From Exiguobacterium sp018617385 (GTDB taxonomy: Bacteria; Bacillota; Bacilli; Exiguobacteriales; Exiguobacteriaceae), in contig NZ_JACSKA010000001.1 in NCBI RefSeq assembly GCF_018617385.1, forward strand, positions 992,001-1,056,000: a stretch of DNA of 64,000 bases, read 5' to 3'. How positions within the stretch are numbered: position 1 is the first letter of the stretch; every line of letters starts with the position of its first letter. Under the pieces are notes generated by a model. It had not been told where the DNA came from and searched no databases. It saw only the letters and a program-made list of their open reading frames with translations. Positions 26,848 to 35,439 of this stretch are shown here, piece by piece. The translations under genes were made by a program, and so were the position numbers.

Positions 26848-27810
26848 ATGAAATGGTTATTAGGTATCGACATCGGTGGTACGACGGTGAAGATGGCCGT
26901 TTTAGACATGAACGGCATCATTTCGGATAAGTGGGAAGTCAAAACGGATATTCGAGAGAATGGTGTACATATTCCAAAAGACATCGCAGCTTCTTTTGAT
27001 ACGTACTTACAGACATCGGGTAAGAAGAAAGAAGATTTTGCGGGTGCGGGAATCGGGGCACCAGGTTTCGTCAATTTCTCAGAAGGGGTTGTCGAATATT
27101 CTCCGAACATCGGGTGGAAAGATTTTGCACTCGTGAGTGAGTTCGAAAAAGCAGTCGGTCTTCCGGCCGTGCTCGAAAATGATGCGAACGCCGCGGCCCT
27201 GGGCGAGATGTGGAAAGGCGCGGGCGAAGGGGCGTCAGAATTATTGGCGATCACGCTCGGTACAGGTGTCGGTGGTGGCGTGATCACAAACGGAAATATC
27301 GTTCATGGGACGGCAGGAATGGCCGGAGAAATCGGGCATATTACCGTGGAACGAGACGAAACGAAAGCTGTGAAGTGTGGTTGTGGTCGCCTCGGGTGTA
27401 TCGAGACAATTGCTTCAGCGACCGGCATCTCGCGTTTGGCGTTACAGAAGCGTAAGAATCAAGATACTTCATTAAACGAGTTAAAAGAAGTGACTGCACG
27501 TGACGTGTTTGAAGCATATAAAGCGGGTGACTCGATCGCGACAGAAGTCATTGAAGAAATGACGGAATACCTCGGCTTGACCATCTCAAACATCGCGAAC
27601 ACGCTCAATCCGAAAATGATTGTCATCGGTGGAGGTGTCTCAAAAGCTGGTGACGCGTTATTGGAGCCGCTTGATGCACAGTTCAAACGGTTTGCGCTCG
27701 AGCGGGTATACGAGTCGACAACATTCAAAATCGCTGAACTCGAGAATGATGCTGGTGTGATTGGATGTGCTTGGCTGGCACGGAAACACTTCCTTCCGAC
27801 ACGAGTATGA
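26848..27810 (+). CDS. glcK: Glucokinase, ROK family
   Basis: 320-aa cytoplasmic ATP-glucose phosphotransferase. The N-terminal ATP loop is GIDIGGTTVKMAV, the substrate loop LENDANAAALGE, the phosphate loop LGTGVGGGV, and the ROK zinc motif CGCGRLGCIE. The start at 26848 lies 8 nt after GAGGAG; seven codons upstream are open but include the ribosome site. Together with the intracellular amylase it allows use of glucose released from glucan. Confidence 0.94.
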   Translation: MKWLLGIDIGGTTVKMAVLDMNGIISDKWEVKTDIRENGVHIPKDIAASFDTYLQTSGKKKEDFAGAGIGAPGFVNFSEGVVEYSPNIGWKDFALVSEFEKAVGLPAVLENDANAAALGEMWKGAGEGASELLAITLGTGVGGGVITNGNIVHGTAGMAGEIGHITVERDETKAVKCGCGRLGCIETIASATGISRLALQKRKNQDTSLNELKEVTARDVFEAYKAGDSIATEVIEEMTEYLGLTISNIANTLNPKMIVIGGGVSKAGDALLEPLDAQFKRFALERVYESTTFKIAELENDAGVIGCAWLARKHFLPTRV

Positions 27811-27815
27811 AACGG

Positions 27816-27846
27816 ACGCGTCTGCACATTGCAGGCGTGTTTTTTT
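27816..27846 (+). terminator. Terminator of glcK
   Basis: 11-bp stem with two G-U pairs (27816-27826 with 27830-27840) then T7. Confidence 0.83.
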
Positions 27847-28035
27847 GTGGGAAAGGGTATGGGATATTGTAAAATTTGTAACGTCACAGTTGATTTTTTA
27901 TTAAAAAAGGGGTAAGATTTGGACTTGATACTGGACGTGTACTATTCAATCCGAATTGTACAATGAATGAACAAATATAAATAAAGAATGGCAACTAAAA
28001 CATGCCGAAAACTGAAAAGAGGAGGAGACCGTCAG

Positions 28036-29952
28036 ATGAATTCATCTCAACGCTTTTCGAAGCTATCGACGAGACTGAACGACACGGTCCGCGCTTCGTT
28101 TCAAGAATATCGTCTATTTTGGATTTTTACGTTATTGCTTTGGACGAAGACGTATATCGTCTATCAATTTTTCTTCAACATTCCGATTGAAAACACCGCA
28201 CAAGCTTTTATCTTACTGATTAGCCCGATCAGTTCGACATTATTCTTGTTTGCCTTCCATTTCTTCTTTAAAGGTAACAAACAAAAATGGGTGCTCTACA
28301 CGCTCTATGCGATTGCATCGTTTATCTTGTTTGCGGACGCCGTGTATTATCGGGAATTCACGGACTATTTGACAATGCCTGTCATCATGCAACCATCGAA
28401 CATGGAGACGTTATCGACATCATTCACTTCGCTTCTTGAATGGAAAGATTTAATCATTCTTGGTGACGTGTTTGTCCTTCCGTTTATCTTATGGCGAATG
28501 AACATGAAAGAGAATGCAGCTTCACATCGACGTGCGCTCGTCACATTCGTCGTAGCGGTCTCTGTCTTCTTGTTCAACCTTTCGTTGGCAGAAACGGAAC
28601 GACCTGAATTGTTGACTCGTTCATTTGACCGTGAGCTGTTGGTGAAGAACATCGGAACATTTAACTTCCATGTGTATGATGCCATGCTCCAAACGAAAAC
28701 ATCGGCTCAAAAAGCGATGGCGGATGAATCAGAACTCGCAACGATTGAACAATTCACCCGTCAAAACTATGCGGCGCCGAATCCGGATTTATTCGGTAAA
28801 TATAAAGGGAAAAATGTCATCGTGGTTTCATTCGAATCTGCGCAGAATTTTACTCACAACATGAAGGCGCCGAATGGAGAGTACATCACGCCGAACTTGA
28901 ACAAACTGATTGAAGAGTCTCACTACTGGCCGAACTACTACCATACAGTCGGTCAAGGGAAGACTTCTGATGCTGAGTTCGCACTCGATAACTCACTATA
29001 TGGACTCCCGCGTGGTGCTGTATACTTTACGAACGCCGATAATGAATATCAAGCGCTCCCTGAGTTGGTCAAGGACGAAAATTATTACTCAGCCGTGTTC
29101 CATGCGAATAACAAATCGTTCTGGAACCGCGATCAAATGTACAAGAACATTGGCGTCGATCAATTTTTTGATGAAAAGAGTTATGACCTCGGGAATCCTG
29201 AAGACATGACAGAATGGGGTCTCTTAGATGATAGCTTCTTCGAGCAATCCATTCCAATGCTTCAAGAATTGCCTGAACCGTACTACGCGAAGTTCATCAC
29301 ATTGACGAACCACTTCCCGTACACGATGCCAAGTGAGGACTATGAGCTTGTACCAAAATTTGAAACGAGCTCAACTACGTTGAACAACTTCCCGCAAGCA
29401 CTAGCTTATCAAGATTACGCACTCGGTCTCTTCATCGACCAGTTGAAAGAGAACGGAATGTGGGAAGATACAATCTTTGTCGTCTACGGTGACCATTACG
29501 GTATTTCGACGAACCACAACAGTGCGATGGCCGAGCTACTCGGCAAAGATGAGTTGACACCATTCGACGTGGCGAAGTTGCAACAAGTTCCGTTTGCCAT
29601 TCACTTGCCTGACCAGAAAGAAGGGGAAGTGCATGAGACGATCGGTAGTCATGTCGACATGAAACCGACCATCTTGCACTTACTCGGAATCGACACGTCA
29701 GATACGATTGGATTCGGAAACGACTTATTCTCTGAAAATCGAAACAGTCGAGCGATTTTCCGCGATGGAACGGTCGTGACGGATGAATATGTTTGGACAC
29801 AGTCGACATGTTATAACGCGACTTCTGGTGAAGTTGTCGAAGACACATCGTTATGTGGTCCGATGACGGAAGAAGCGGAAAAAATCTTGCAAATGAACGA
29901 TGATTTGATTTACTCCGACTTACTCCGTTTCAAAGAACAAACTGAAGAATAA
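28036..29952 (+). CDS. ltaS: Lipoteichoic acid synthase (YqgS/LtaS family)
   Basis: 638-aa membrane enzyme that polymerises glycerol phosphate from phosphatidylglycerol on the outer face of the membrane. Five N-terminal spans (about residues 25-210) are followed by an extracellular sulfatase-fold domain. The nucleophile Thr is in GQGKTSDAEF (near 309), a metal-binding Glu in SFES, and the Asp-His pair in YGDHYGIS. GGAGGAG lies 8 nt before the start. Its position corresponds to yqgS, one of several B. subtilis LtaS paralogues, so it may be primary or accessory. Confidence 0.92.
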   Translation: MNSSQRFSKLSTRLNDTVRASFQEYRLFWIFTLLLWTKTYIVYQFFFNIPIENTAQAFILLISPISSTLFLFAFHFFFKGNKQKWVLYTLYAIASFILFADAVYYREFTDYLTMPVIMQPSNMETLSTSFTSLLEWKDLIILGDVFVLPFILWRMNMKENAASHRRALVTFVVAVSVFLFNLSLAETERPELLTRSFDRELLVKNIGTFNFHVYDAMLQTKTSAQKAMADESELATIEQFTRQNYAAPNPDLFGKYKGKNVIVVSFESAQNFTHNMKAPNGEYITPNLNKLIEESHYWPNYYHTVGQGKTSDAEFALDNSLYGLPRGAVYFTNADNEYQALPELVKDENYYSAVFHANNKSFWNRDQMYKNIGVDQFFDEKSYDLGNPEDMTEWGLLDDSFFEQSIPMLQELPEPYYAKFITLTNHFPYTMPSEDYELVPKFETSSTTLNNFPQALAYQDYALGLFIDQLKENGMWEDTIFVVYGDHYGISTNHNSAMAELLGKDELTPFDVAKLQQVPFAIHLPDQKEGEVHETIGSHVDMKPTILHLLGIDTSDTIGFGNDLFSENRNSRAIFRDGTVVTDEYVWTQSTCYNATSGEVVEDTSLCGPMTEEAEKILQMNDDLIYSDLLRFKEQTEE

Positions 29953-29957
29953 TAAGT

Positions 29958-29992
29958 ACGGACCAAGTCACATAGTGATTTGGTCCGTTTTA
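29958..29992 (+). terminator. Terminator of ltaS
   Basis: 14-bp stem with one G-U (29958-29971 with 29975-29988) followed by TTTTATG. Confidence 0.8.
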
Positions 29993-30021
29993 TGTAGAGG
30001 GAATGAACGTATAGAAAGGCA

Positions 30022-30045
30022 TAAAAAAAGCGACCGAAGTCGCTT
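30022..30045 (-). terminator. Terminator of the DUF2759-like gene (minus strand)
   Basis: AAGCGAC/GTCGCTT stem with a CGAA loop (30028-30045); on the minus strand it is followed by T7. Confidence 0.82.
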
Positions 30046-30066
30046 GATGATTGCGTATGCGAATCA

Positions 30067-30246
30067 TTAACCTGGAATTCCACCGTAGATCAACGTGGCG
30101 ACACCAAAGAATCCGAATACGAGTACAGTTAAACCTGCAAATACGAGCGGAAAGAATTGGCGCTTTTGGAATGAACGAAGCATTCCCCAAATAGCCACAA
30201 TCGCGACGATGACGGAAATCCATCCGAACGGTTCATACAAATGCAT
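30067..30246 (-). CDS. Small membrane protein, DUF2759/YqgW-like
   Basis: 59-aa protein starting MHLYEPFGW and ending YGGIPG. Two hydrophobic spans (about residues 10-23 and 33-54) are separated by the basic loop RSFQKRQ. GGGGGAA precedes the ATG at 30246 at a proper distance and a minus-strand terminator follows, so it is a complete single-gene unit. Size, topology and its place beside the yqgX homologue fit DUF2759 (B. subtilis YqgW). Function unknown. Confidence 0.78.
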   Translation of the reverse strand: MHLYEPFGWISVIVAIVAIWGMLRSFQKRQFFPLVFAGLTVLVFGFFGVATLIYGGIPG

Positions 30247-30403
30247 GACGAGTTCCCCCTTTAATTATACGTCATGAAATTCATAAAAATTTCACTGAAA
30301 TATCATTATTATTTTATCCGATTATAGAGTCGCTGTCGAGCAAAGGTTGACATCGAAACAATTTTGCCACAATATTGTTTTGAATAAGAAGGGGATGAAT
30401 CCA

Positions 30404-31021
30404 ATGCAAATCAAAAAGATTACGTCTGGCTTGGCACAAGAGAACGGCTATGTCATTGAAAAAGACGGCACAGTCGTCGTCATTGACCCCGGAACGGATG
30501 ACCCGAGGTTCTTCGACACGATCGAACGTTTCGGTACACTATCCGCCGTCCTGTTAACTCATGCGCACTTCGATCATATCGGAGGAATTGATGCGCTCCG
30601 TGAACGTTACCAGGTGCCAGTCTATGTACACCGCTTAGAAGCAGATTGGCTGACAGATGGCGAAAAGAATGGCGCTTCTGCGTTCAACTTGCCGATGCCT
30701 TCAATGAAACCGGCAGAAAAAACATATGAAGGCGATGTATTGGAAATTGGGAACATCGTATTTCGAATCTATCATACACCGGGTCATTCCCCAGGGAGTG
30801 TCGTATTGTATATGGATGATGAAAGAATCGCCTTTTGTGGCGACTTGATCTTTAAGCAATCCGTCGGACGGACAGACCTGTTTGGTGGAGACCAGTCGAC
30901 ATTAATGGGGTCCATCGATCGGATGAAGCAGCTCCTTCCTGATGAGACGACTCTATACTCGGGGCATGGTCCTCAGACGACACTAGAAGAAGAAAAGCGG
31001 ACAAATCCGTTCTTCACATAA
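30404..31021 (+). CDS. yqgX: Metallo-beta-lactamase fold hydrolase (YqgX, glyoxalase II-like)
   Basis: 205-aa hydrolase with the binuclear metal motif THAHFDHIGG (near residue 56), the downstream His in HTPGHSPGS, the bridging Asp in FCGDLIF and a last His in YSGHGP. The family cleaves thioesters such as S-lactoyl adducts; in Bacillales the YqgX group may act on bacillithiol conjugates, an inference. The start at 30404 follows AAGGGGA by about 9 nt. A TTGACA at 30347 may be its -35. Confidence 0.88.
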   Translation: MQIKKITSGLAQENGYVIEKDGTVVVIDPGTDDPRFFDTIERFGTLSAVLLTHAHFDHIGGIDALRERYQVPVYVHRLEADWLTDGEKNGASAFNLPMPSMKPAEKTYEGDVLEIGNIVFRIYHTPGHSPGSVVLYMDDERIAFCGDLIFKQSVGRTDLFGGDQSTLMGSIDRMKQLLPDETTLYSGHGPQTTLEEEKRTNPFFT

Positions 31022-31055
31022 AAAAAGATTGTCTCCGGCGAGACAATCTTTTTTT
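31021..31055. terminator. Bidirectional terminator between yqgX and yqgY
   Basis: Perfect 15-bp stem (31021-31035 with 31040-31054), loop CGGC, A6 and T6 on the two sides. Confidence 0.9.
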
Positions 31056-31317
31056 ACATTTGGAAGTTGCTCCAATACGTAAAGACAACGAAGAAAATTG
31101 TCAAATACGCACCAAAGACATATACATACGTTTTTTCAGTTAGCTTTAAGTAACCAAGAGCGACGAAGAAAATCGTTTGTGCTAAGAAGACAAGTCCCAT
31201 AACGATAAAGTCGCCAGTATGTTCACTACTACTTTGGTCGCCGCCTAGTGCGCCTACGAAAGCAAGTGCCGCCACTAGTCCAGTCCAAAAGCCTAGGACA
31301 CGAAACATTCTTGCCAT
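31054..31317 (-). CDS. yqgY: DUF2626 family membrane protein
   Basis: 87-aa membrane protein with three likely spans (about residues 8-25, 36-56, 64-83). The start MARMFRVLGFWTG and the aromatic-rich last span match the DUF2626 (YqgY) family, found only in Bacillales as far as I know. GGGGGG-type ribosome site lies before the ATG. It converges with yqgX as in the B. subtilis order. Function unknown. Confidence 0.82.
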   Translation of the reverse strand: MARMFRVLGFWTGLVAALAFVGALGGDQSSSEHTGDFIVMGLVFLAQTIFFVALGYLKLTEKTYVYVFGAYLTIFFVVFTYWSNFQM

Positions 31318-31485
31318 GTTAATCCCCCCATACGTGCATTATTCCATTCTCATTCACTATTTTACCAACACATTCGAAAAAATGCTATGGAAACGTGATA
31401 ATTGAGCAAAATAATCGTGAAAAATATGTGAAATCATTTCGGTAAATAAAGTTGTACAAAATTTATAAAAAAGTTGCACAAAACA

Positions 31486-31514
31486 TGTACAAACGGGGTA
31501 TAGAGATGTATAAT
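31486..31514 (+). promoter_or_regulatory. Probable promoter of mgsR, within TGTACAAA repeats
   Basis: -10 TATAAT (31509-31514) with TGTACA at 17-bp spacing as a fair -35. GGGTAT (31496-31501) also fits a SigB -10, though no good SigB -35 is seen. TACAAA-type repeats recur at about 31452, 31475, 31486 and 31516. Confidence 0.45.
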
Positions 31515-31566
31515 CAACTTATACAAAATGAGCGAAGTGAAAGTTGAATGAGGGAGGAACATAAAA

Positions 31567-31953
31567 ATGGCATCAGAACTAATGTTTTACACGTATCCAA
31601 GCTGTACTTCTTGTCGGAAGACGAAAGCGTTTTTACAGGAACAAGAACTTCAAGTGAGTGAGCGTCACATTTTCAGAGATGCACCAACAGTTGATGAATT
31701 GTTGCAACTCCTTGCAATTAGTGAGGAAGGAGTCGACTCTCTCCTTGCGACACGAAGCCAGGCCTTCAAACAACTTGATGTTGACGTGGAGGATTTGAAA
31801 TTAAGCGAGCTTCTGAAGCTGATGAGCGAAAACCCAAAACTTTTGAAGCGTCCAATCTTAACTGATGGAAAAGAAGTGATTGTCGGATATGACAAGGTTT
31901 CAATCGAAACATATGCACGTCGCCACAACACTGCAGCGGTTCAAGTTTCATAA
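31567..31953 (+). CDS. mgsR: Spx/MgsR family transcriptional regulator
   Basis: 128-aa ArsC-fold protein that in this family binds the alpha C-terminal domain of RNA polymerase and reshapes stress transcription. The redox switch CxxC is CTSC near residue 13, and the Spx-like RPIL segment follows Lys-rich LLKRP. The neighbourhood (after yqgY, before comG) matches B. subtilis yqgZ/mgsR rather than spx. GAGGGAGG precedes the ATG. Monocistronic. Confidence 0.85.
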   Translation: MASELMFYTYPSCTSCRKTKAFLQEQELQVSERHIFRDAPTVDELLQLLAISEEGVDSLLATRSQAFKQLDVDVEDLKLSELLKLMSENPKLLKRPILTDGKEVIVGYDKVSIETYARRHNTAAVQVS

Positions 31954-31956
31954 AAC

Positions 31957-31988
31957 AAGTCCACTTTCAACATAGTGGGCTTTTTTTT
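31957..31988 (+). terminator. Terminator of mgsR
   Basis: 9-bp stem with one G-U (31957-31965 with 31974-31982) running into T7. Confidence 0.83.
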
Positions 31989-32011
31989 ATGCTTGTATCG
32001 AGGTGAACGAG

Positions 32012-32818
32012 ATGAAGGAACTCATTGAGGATTTAGTAGATGCAGCACGTCAAATCGGTGCGAGTGATCTTCATTTTATACCCGATGCAAACCAAGTGAA
32101 GGTTCAAGTCCGTTCTGCTAGTAAGCTTGCTGCGCTTCAATCGATGGATGCAGAGCTGTATGATCGTCTTACATATCATATGCGATATTGGTGCTCACTA
32201 CCTGAATCTAATCAACGCATTCCACAATCCGGGGTCTATGAATTGAATCAAGATGTCATCCGGGTGACCTTTCTCCCGTCGTTCGCCCAGACGTTAATGT
32301 CTTGGCGCATTCCCCATGACACGTTTGAACTCCAGCACCTGTTACAATCACACGATGTGGAACGATTTCAGAAAGTCGTGGCATCACATCATGGTCTTTT
32401 CTTTATTGGGGGTTCTACCGGAGCAGGTAAGACGACGGTACTGTATGCCCTGTTGAATCAGCTGAAGCATGAGCGAATTGTGACGATTGAAAATCCTCCT
32501 GAACAAATGGTCGATGGTGTCATTCAGCTGGAAGTGAATGCTAAGGCTGGACTCAGCCATCGACACTTGTTGAAAGAGACGCTTCGCGCCGACCCGGATA
32601 TCATCGTGATTGGCGAGGTACGGACCGATGAAGAATTGATGGTCGCATACGATGCGTCGCTCAGTGGGCATTTGACGATTACAACCTTTCATACCGCATC
32701 GATTCAGGATGGGGAAAAGCGGCTGATGCAACTTCTTGGTAAGGTGACCGTGGAAAGACATTGGTGTGTACTGACTCGAAATCAGGAGGTGACTTGCGAA
32801 TGGTCGACGTTCCGGTAA
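32012..32818 (+). CDS. comGA: Competence pseudopilus assembly ATPase (short form)
   Basis: Traffic ATPase that powers assembly of the DNA-uptake pseudopilus at the inner membrane face. Walker A is GGSTGAGKT (near residue 130), the Asp box ENPPEQ, Walker B region IIVIGEVRT, and the His box TTFHTAS. At 268 aa it is about 90 residues shorter than B. subtilis ComGA; the C-terminal helical domain after TFHTAS is cut to about 40 residues ending CEWSTFR. No other frame continues the domain, and comGB's AGGAGGTGA lies inside this 3' end, so the short form seems genuine. ATG at 32012 preferred over GTG at 32003. Confidence 0.88.
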   Translation: MKELIEDLVDAARQIGASDLHFIPDANQVKVQVRSASKLAALQSMDAELYDRLTYHMRYWCSLPESNQRIPQSGVYELNQDVIRVTFLPSFAQTLMSWRIPHDTFELQHLLQSHDVERFQKVVASHHGLFFIGGSTGAGKTTVLYALLNQLKHERIVTIENPPEQMVDGVIQLEVNAKAGLSHRHLLKETLRADPDIIVIGEVRTDEELMVAYDASLSGHLTITTFHTASIQDGEKRLMQLLGKVTVERHWCVLTRNQEVTCEWSTFR

Positions 32819-33777
32819 TCCCATCGATCCGACTGATTCATCGTTTTCTTCGTCTACAATCACGAGGCGTGTCATTGAAAGTGACCATGGAGACGCTTGA
32901 ACTTCATGAGAAGGGAAAAATGAAAGACTGTATTCGAGAGATGAGGATTCGTCTAGAAGCGGGTGTGAGTTTGTCTGAGGTATTTTCCATCTTGATCACG
33001 AATCGGCAGATGCAAGAGATTTTACATACGGCGGACCACAACGGACGATTTATGGATGGATTGTCACAAGTGGCAATGGTGCTCGAGATGCGACAACGGT
33101 TAAAGCAGGAGCTGCGGAGGCTAATTCGCTATCCGTTGATTATCTTCTTCATCCTACTTGCATTAGGCATGATTTATGCCTTATACATTTTCCCGAAATT
33201 AATGGGGATGGTAGATGTCTCGTCGCATGGCCGTGTGGGGTCGATTCTATTGTCGAATTGGTTCTTTCCTGTACTGTTTTCTATATTCGTGGCAATCTCG
33301 GTTCTCATATATGGATTCCATCGTCGAGGAGTAGAGCTCCCTTTTTACGTATGGAGACGTGGGAAAACACTTTATATGACCTATGTGTTTGTAAGTGAGT
33401 TGTCCTTGCTCCAACATACTGAAACGAATATCAGGCAGATTATCAGTCGGCTAGCCGAGGAACAGGGGGAAATGGCAGAGATGGCCAAGCGAATTCACCA
33501 TCGCATGTCTGAAGGTGAAGGGATTGAAGCGGCGACGAGGTGTGAACCGTTTATCGATCATGAGGTCGTGAGTCTATTAGGTGTGGGTTCGATGAGTGGG
33601 GAACTTGGTAAATTGATGTCTCTTCATCGCGATCTTGTATTCGAAGAGATGGAGCAATATAGTCGGGGTTTGATTGAGAAAATTGAACCGTCTTTATACG
33701 GCATCCTCAGTGTCATGATCGGTGTTCTTTTTTACACACTCTATTTACCGGTCAAACTCATTATGGCTCAATTGTGA
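32800..33777 (+). CDS. comGB: Competence pseudopilus platform protein
   Basis: 325-aa inner-membrane GspF/PilC-family protein that anchors the ATPase and assembles pseudopilins. Three hydrophobic spans are visible (about residues 115-135, 150-175 and 300-320) between two cytoplasmic helical domains, each with the SLSEVF or GEGIEAA type T2SSF motif. Start at 32800 is set by AGGAGGTGA and overlaps comGA by 19 nt. Confidence 0.92.
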   Translation: MVDVPVIPSIRLIHRFLRLQSRGVSLKVTMETLELHEKGKMKDCIREMRIRLEAGVSLSEVFSILITNRQMQEILHTADHNGRFMDGLSQVAMVLEMRQRLKQELRRLIRYPLIIFFILLALGMIYALYIFPKLMGMVDVSSHGRVGSILLSNWFFPVLFSIFVAISVLIYGFHRRGVELPFYVWRRGKTLYMTYVFVSELSLLQHTETNIRQIISRLAEEQGEMAEMAKRIHHRMSEGEGIEAATRCEPFIDHEVVSLLGVGSMSGELGKLMSLHRDLVFEEMEQYSRGLIEKIEPSLYGILSVMIGVLFYTLYLPVKLIMAQL

Positions 33778-33792
33778 AAGGAGAAAGATGAA

Positions 33793-34095
33793 ATGAAGGA
33801 AGAGCGTGGGTTCACATTAGTTGAGATGGCGGCAGTATTACTCATTATATCCGTTCTTCTCTTATTGCTTGTCCCTTCTTTGTCGGACGGGAAATCTCGT
33901 GCTGACCAAGTGAGTTGCGAAGGTAGCGTTCGAATCGTTGAATCTGAAATCAATTTGCACTACGCGGAACATAAGGCCTATCCTGAAACGTTAGAAGTGA
34001 TTAAGCGTGCATCGGCTGCAGATCCACTCATTTATAGCTGTCAATCCTCGACCTATACGTATTCTCCGACTGATGGCTCCTTAAAAAAACAATGA
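33793..34095 (+). CDS. comGC: Competence major pseudopilin
   Basis: 100-aa prepilin, the main subunit of the DNA-uptake pseudopilus. A short basic leader ends at the prepilin peptidase site RGFTLVEM (cleavage before Phe7), followed by the hydrophobic helix. Two cysteines (SCEG, SCQS) could form the family disulphide. AAAGGAG precedes the ATG. It overlaps comGD by 4 nt. Confidence 0.93.
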   Translation: MKEERGFTLVEMAAVLLIISVLLLLLVPSLSDGKSRADQVSCEGSVRIVESEINLHYAEHKAYPETLEVIKRASAADPLIYSCQSSTYTYSPTDGSLKKQ

Positions 34096-34523
34096 AAGGC
34101 TACACCTTGGTCGAAATGACATGGGTACTTGTCGTATTGTCGTTCTTAGTATTGATGAGTGCACCGATTACGAGACCGTTCGAACGAATGGAACTCTACA
34201 ATTTTACGGATTCATTGGTAGCGAATATTCAAGAAGCTGGGCAATTTCCCTATATTTCAGAAGAGGGAGATTGTGTGCCGCGATTGATTTGGATTTCGAA
34301 ACAACAAACTTATCTGATTGTGTGTGGGAGAGAGATCGTCAGGGAGGTTGATGTTCCTGATGGGGTGGATGTATATCTTCCGACGTACAACACGTTGACC
34401 TTTTCACAAGCGACCGCCTCTTATGCGGGACAATGGAAATTCGTCAGTGGAAAGACATCGGTGACGCTCAAATTTCGAATCGGGACGTATGAGCCGGAGG
34501 TGATTATTCGTGAAAGTGGATGA
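34092..34523 (+). CDS. comGD: Competence minor pseudopilin ComGD
   Basis: 143-aa minor prepilin with a very short leader, KGYTLVEM processing site and hydrophobic helix. Glu5 of the mature form is present. A Cys pair (GDCVPR, IVCGRE) may form a disulphide. Start overlaps comGC and the end overlaps comGE by 14 nt. Confidence 0.88.
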   Translation: MKGYTLVEMTWVLVVLSFLVLMSAPITRPFERMELYNFTDSLVANIQEAGQFPYISEEGDCVPRLIWISKQQTYLIVCGREIVREVDVPDGVDVYLPTYNTLTFSQATASYAGQWKFVSGKTSVTLKFRIGTYEPEVIIRESG

Positions 34524-34746
34524 ATCGGGTTTCTCGTTATGGGAGCTGACTGTCAGTCTTGCGGTCATCATGGGATGGATTTTCATACTGGCATCCTTTG
34601 TCGTGCAAGGGAACGAACGAATCCAACGGTTGAGTGACACGCTTTTCATCTATGAACGATTACAAGGAGAGGTTCTGCTTGAAGCCACTGAACCAACAGG
34701 GTGTGAGCAAGTGTGTGAGAAAGGATTTTGTTTACCGACATTATGA
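34510..34746 (+). CDS. comGE: Competence minor pseudopilin ComGE
   Basis: 78-aa minor prepilin-like protein. A leader MKVDES precedes GFSLWELTVSLAVI, with the conserved Glu at +5 after cleavage. The C-terminus is cysteine-rich (GCEQVCEKGFC), unusual for so short a protein. Start is GTG at 34510 with GGAGG upstream. Assignment as ComGE rests on position in the operon and the prepilin motif. Confidence 0.8.
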   Translation: MKVDESGFSLWELTVSLAVIMGWIFILASFVVQGNERIQRLSDTLFIYERLQGEVLLEATEPTGCEQVCEKGFCLPTL

Positions 34747-35176
34747 AAAGGGCTTTACGATGATTGAAATGACGGTCGTTTTGCTGATCCTTCCCATATT
34801 TCTTTTCCTTTTGGTTGAACTGCTCACGCTCGGTCAACATCTTTATGAACAGCCTAAATGGAATCATCATACGACGCCTCAACTGATTGTGCGCCGTCTG
34901 ATGGATAGCGAGAACTGTCGTGTTGACGAAGGGCGGTTACGAGGTGATTTCGTCAAATCGGATGAGGAGCGGTGGTCATGGACAATCAAACAAGTAAATG
35001 GCAATTTGGTCATGGTCGGAGATGGAGGAGGAAACTTACTCTTTTTAAGAGGAATCGAGCAGTATCATGTCGAAACGGTCGGAAAGGGTTTTCGAATCGC
35101 ATGGACCGATTCATCGTTCAGAAGAGAGCGGCACGTCATGTGCATGAAACAGGATTCTTTCTCGTCATCACCTTGA
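34715..35176 (+). CDS. comGF: Competence protein ComGF
   Basis: About 153 aa. The N-terminus holds a prepilin-like KGFTMIEMTVVLLI segment. Start is uncertain: GTG at 34715 or 34703 both lack a strong ribosome site, and translation may be coupled to comGE, which it overlaps. The central region MDSENCRVDEGRLRGDFV and C-terminal beta-rich part fit ComGF. Confidence 0.75.
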   Translation: MRKDFVYRHYEKGFTMIEMTVVLLILPIFLFLLVELLTLGQHLYEQPKWNHHTTPQLIVRRLMDSENCRVDEGRLRGDFVKSDEERWSWTIKQVNGNLVMVGDGGGNLLFLRGIEQYHVETVGKGFRIAWTDSSFRRERHVMCMKQDSFSSSP

Positions 35177-35439
35177 CCATCGTTGTTTGGTTACTCGGGG
35201 CCGCGTTATTTTGGTATACTGATGTGGAACGAACGACGAGGCGACTGTCAGAGGAAATCTTAGCGATTCGCTTCGAATCGCATCTCTTATTGGCGAAGGA
35301 GCGTTGCGGTGATCGACCGTTAACGCTGCATAAACCAACGGGAACTCTGACGTGTCGTCCGATTGCACCGAATCGTACTGAAGTGAATATCGTGCTAACA
35401 TCTGGTGAACGGCATAAAGAGGTGATTGTTTATGAATGA
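35101..35439 (+). CDS. comGG: Competence protein ComGG
   Basis: 112 aa; a basic leader, then HETGFFLVITLTIVVWLLGAALF resembles a prepilin-like helix (as ComGG, it lacks a strict Gly-Phe-Thr-Leu motif). The remainder is short and has two cysteines. It overlaps comGF by 76 nt in a different frame and aroK by 8 nt. The ATG at 35101 follows GGAAAGGG. Identity is from operon position and hydropathy. Confidence 0.7.
   Translation: MDRFIVQKRAARHVHETGFFLVITLTIVVWLLGAALFWYTDVERTTRRLSEEILAIRFESHLLLAKERCGDRPLTLHKPTGTLTCRPIAPNRTEVNIVLTSGERHKEVIVYE

Noticed and set aside
32700..32820. Frameshift truncating comGA
   Set aside because: No other frame continues the ATPase C-terminal domain, and the comGB ribosome site overlaps the end of the gene.
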